Part shown: one piece after another, positions 5,073-6,975 of the stretch | Layout of the letters: each line of letters opens with the position of its first letter | Position numbering within the stretch: the stretch's first letter is position 1 | Source: SFTH01 sp963643985 | GTDB lineage: Bacteria; Bacillota; Clostridia; Christensenellales; Aristaeellaceae | DNA: 6,975 nt | Reading direction: 5' to 3' | Assembly: GCA_963643985.1 (NCBI GenBank) | Contig: CAVINP010000099.1 | Span: 1 to 6,975, forward strand | Made by a program: the position numbers and the translations under genes | The notes under the pieces: model-generated | Seen by the model: only the letters and a program-made list of their open reading frames with translations | Databases searched by the model: none | What the model was told of the DNA's origin: nothing

Positions 5073-6173
5073 ATGGAGAAACGCAAGAGCGTGAGAAATC
5101 CATGGGCGATCGTGCTGTTAATCGTGGCAATGGCCATGGCAGTGTCCTACGGCCTGGCGCGGCTGGCGAAAAATGCCGCCACGTCGAGCAGTTTCGGGCA
5201 CATCACGAGCATGGAAATTGCCAATATACAACATTTGCAGACCATTTCGGACGGTTTTGTCTACTATGACGGCAATACCGTCTCGGCAATAACCTCGTCG
5301 GGCAAGGTGGACTGGTCGTACATGGTCGGCACCGATGCCGACATATACGCGACCGACAGCGGCGTGGCCGTCTGGAAGGACAAGACGCTGACGCTGATTG
5401 ACACCGACAGCGGCGTGACCGGCTTCAACGGTGAGATGGATGACACCATACTCAGCGCCCACGTGGGCAGCAAGTACACTGCGGTCGTCATCGGCGAGGA
5501 AATGAACAGCACCATCGTTCTGATGGAGAGCGGCGGACGGCAGGTCAGCCGGATCATACTGGACGATGTGGACGTGATCAACTACGGCTTCTTCTCGAGC
5601 GGGTCGCTGCTGTGGGTGATGGTCTGCGATTCCAACGGCACGGTGCCCACCTGCAACATACAGACCTACCGCCCCGGCAAGGAAATCGTGGGCAAGATCA
5701 CCGACACCCAGCAGCTCGACTATGCAGTGATGTTCCAGTCTTCACAGGTGCTGGTGGCGGGCGATACCTACATCAAGAGCTATGACTACACCGGCGCGGA
5801 AGACAAGTCGCGGCGCAAGCTGATCTACGGCTGGTATCTGGCGGATTTGGACGAGGGTGTCAACGATCCGCTGGTCGCGCTGGTCAACGATGCGCAGCTC
5901 AGCGGCGAATCCGACATACGCGACGTGCGCCTGATACGCTCGGACGTCGATCAGGTGCTGAGAATGCCCTACGGCTGCACGGATGTCGTGGCGGTCGGCA
6001 ATTATCTCTACGGTTTCGCGACGGACGGTCACCTGATGATCGCCAAAGCGGGCGAACAGACGGTCTCGGCCTATCAGCTGGGTATCACCATCGGCAAGGT
6101 CTACGGCGTGACGCGCGACAACGTGGCGGTGCTCGCCAACGGCTCAACGATCTATCTGGTGACGTTGGGGTAG
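5073..6173 (+). CDS. DUF5711-family membrane-anchored protein
   Basis: A 366-aa protein that I match to the DUF5711 family of Clostridia, whose function is unknown. It has a short basic N-terminus, one membrane segment (about 11-30) and a large extracellular domain. That domain is built of short beta-strand repeats with aromatic and Gly-Asp turns, for example GFVYYDGNTVSAITSSGKVDWSY, DIYATDSGVAVW and YLYGFATDGHLMI, so a beta-propeller-like fold is plausible. TDSGV occurs at residues 94-98 and again at 111-115, encoded by an identical 15-nt stretch (5352-5366, 5403-5417). I see no catalytic motif or lipobox. The ATG has GGAGG 7 nt upstream (5061-5065). A second ATG at 5066 opens only a short overlapping frame. 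The gene is first in a two-gene unit, 24 bp before cvpA, behind a good promoter. It could sense or scaffold at the envelope, but that is inference. Confidence 0.85.
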   Translation: MEKRKSVRNPWAIVLLIVAMAMAVSYGLARLAKNAATSSSFGHITSMEIANIQHLQTISDGFVYYDGNTVSAITSSGKVDWSYMVGTDADIYATDSGVAVWKDKTLTLIDTDSGVTGFNGEMDDTILSAHVGSKYTAVVIGEEMNSTIVLMESGGRQVSRIILDDVDVINYGFFSSGSLLWVMVCDSNGTVPTCNIQTYRPGKEIVGKITDTQQLDYAVMFQSSQVLVAGDTYIKSYDYTGAEDKSRRKLIYGWYLADLDEGVNDPLVALVNDAQLSGESDIRDVRLIRSDVDQVLRMPYGCTDVVAVGNYLYGFATDGHLMIAKAGEQTVSAYQLGITIGKVYGVTRDNVAVLANGSTIYLVTLG

Positions 6174-6184
6174 TCACTATACTT

Positions 6185-6190
6185 GGGAGG
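6185..6190 (+). promoter_or_regulatory. Ribosome binding site that sets the cvpA start
   Basis: GGGAGG lies 7 nt upstream of ATG 6198. An in-frame TTG at 6183 overlaps the site and would add five residues, but it has no Shine-Dalgarno sequence of its own, so the ATG is preferred. Confidence 0.7.
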
Positions 6191-6197
6191 CAAGAAT

Positions 6198-6926
6198 ATG
6201 AATATACTGGACATACTCATCCTGGCCGTGCTGGCCTTCAGCCTGCTGGCCGGCATGCACAAGGGCTTTATCACCTCTCTGCTGTCCACCTTCGGCTTTG
6301 TCGGCTCGTGGTTCGGCGCACGGCTTCTGTATCAGCGCATCGCAAACCTCGCACTGTCGAACACGACGCTCATGGCCGTGCTCAACCAGTATCTGGAGCC
6401 GGACAGCTTCTTTGCCACCAAGACGCAGGCAGCTACGACCGTCGCGGAGGTCGTCTCCGGCGGCGAGAGCGCCATACAGTCGGCCGTGGCCACCGTTTCC
6501 GAGAAAATTTCGGTCATTGCCAAGGCATTTGAGGCCAATATCCGCAATCAGGCCTTCGCAAAGCTGAACATCAGCACCCTTTCGGACTACCTTGACCAGA
6601 CCATCTGGCAGGCCGTGTTCAACGTACTGGCCTTCCTGCTGGCGTTCGTGCTGATCTACGCGGTGATAACGCTTCTGATCAACCTGCTCGATCACGTGAT
6701 CCGCTTCCCCGTGCTGCGTGCCTTCGACTGGCTGCCCGGCGGCGTGTGCGGCCTGATCCGCGGTCTGGTGGTTGCCGTGCTGCTGGCGACCCTGCTGCCC
6801 GACATCATCACGCTGGTCAACCCGGAGCTGACGCAGACGCTGATATCCGGCTCGTCACTCTACGGCATCGTCACGCAGCTGGATATACTGCGCGTCGGCA
6901 AGATGATCAGCTCGCTGATCGGCTGA
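6198..6926 (+). CDS. CvpA-family membrane protein
   Basis: CvpA/colicin V production family integral membrane protein, 242 aa. It has the family's typical opening, MNILDILILAVLAFSLLAGMHKGF, with an Asp in the first membrane helix and the G-x-x-x-G-F pattern. Membrane segments lie at about 4-20, 27-45, 137-163 and 183-203. A long soluble stretch (about 46-135), rich in Ala, Ser and Gln, separates the two pairs and is longer than in the compact enterobacterial CvpA (about 160 aa); this is common in Firmicutes members. The second half carries FPVLRAFDWLPGGVCGLIRGLVVA, matching the family's C-terminal glycine-rich helix. CvpA proteins are linked to colicin V export and envelope stress tolerance, but their molecular role is unresolved. 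The gene follows the DUF5711 gene by 24 bp and ends 13 bp before an intrinsic terminator, so the two probably form one mRNA. Confidence 0.88.
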   Translation: MNILDILILAVLAFSLLAGMHKGFITSLLSTFGFVGSWFGARLLYQRIANLALSNTTLMAVLNQYLEPDSFFATKTQAATTVAEVVSGGESAIQSAVATVSEKISVIAKAFEANIRNQAFAKLNISTLSDYLDQTIWQAVFNVLAFLLAFVLIYAVITLLINLLDHVIRFPVLRAFDWLPGGVCGLIRGLVVAVLLATLLPDIITLVNPELTQTLISGSSLYGIVTQLDILRVGKMISSLIG

Positions 6927-6939
6927 ACCGTTTCCCGAT

Positions 6940-6970
6940 AAAAAGGAGCTGTCTCGGACGGCTCCTTTTT
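6940..6970 (+). terminator. Rho-independent terminator after cvpA
   Basis: AAAAAGGAGC (6940-6949) pairs with GCTCCTTTTT (6961-6970). Inside, GTC (6951-6953) pairs with GAC (6957-6959) around TCG, with one T-G wobble between the two stems. The GC-rich stem is followed by five T residues, and the A-run on the left gives bidirectional potential. It closes the DUF5711-cvpA unit. Confidence 0.92.
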
Positions 6971-6975
6971 ATTAG

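Noticed and set aside
5457..5468. GCCCACGTGGGC palindrome in the DUF5711 gene as a parS-like site.
   Set aside because: Only the CACGTG core is shared with parS, and it lies in ordinary coding sequence.
6690..6701. GATCACGTGATC palindrome in cvpA as a fourth parS.
   Set aside because: Only the central TCACGTGA matches; the flanking TGTT/AACA bases of parS are missing and the sequence is explained by coding.

Overview
The window looks like a piece of a GC-rich Bacillota (Clostridia-like) chromosome, probably from the origin-proximal part. The evidence is three near-perfect or perfect parS (ParB/Spo0J) sites, a WalJ/YycJ-type hydrolase, a DUF5711 + CvpA gene pair, strong GGAGG-type ribosome binding sites, a sigma-A-like promoter and a classical hairpin/T-run terminator. 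No rRNA, tRNA, CRISPR array, transposase or phage gene is visible. No DnaA boxes were seen, so oriC itself is probably not here.

Layout. Five genes lie on the minus strand between 93 and 4821. In transcription order they are a membrane-anchored YkuE-like metallophosphoesterase with a degraded metal site (4821-3862), a PflX-type radical SAM protein (3728-2850), a WalJ/YycJ MBL-fold hydrolase (2828-2019), an unrecognised polytopic membrane protein (1926-976) and a VanY/M15B D,D-carboxypeptidase (785-93). The radical SAM and WalJ genes are 21 bp apart and are probably cotranscribed. The other junctions are 92-190 bp long and hold palindromes or degenerate repeats. Two parS sites 40 bp apart lie just downstream of the phosphoesterase gene and a third lies just upstream of it, so that gene is bracketed by centromere sites.

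On the plus strand, after a 251-bp divergent intergenic region, a compact two-gene transcription unit runs from a promoter near 4989-5017 to a terminator at 6940-6970. It encodes a DUF5711 membrane-anchored protein of unknown function (5073-6173) and a CvpA-family membrane protein (6198-6926).

Functional reading. Several products are envelope-related (carboxypeptidase, WalJ family, CvpA, anchored phosphoesterase, two membrane proteins of unknown role). The most notable non-coding content is the parS cluster. The most notable protein-level oddity is the phosphoesterase with three substituted metal-site positions. I see no complete new defence or mobile system. The candidates for undescribed biology are the parS/phosphoesterase arrangement, the unknown membrane protein, the DUF5711-CvpA unit, an inverted-repeat element at 846-964 and a strong Ile-Leu codon-pair preference.
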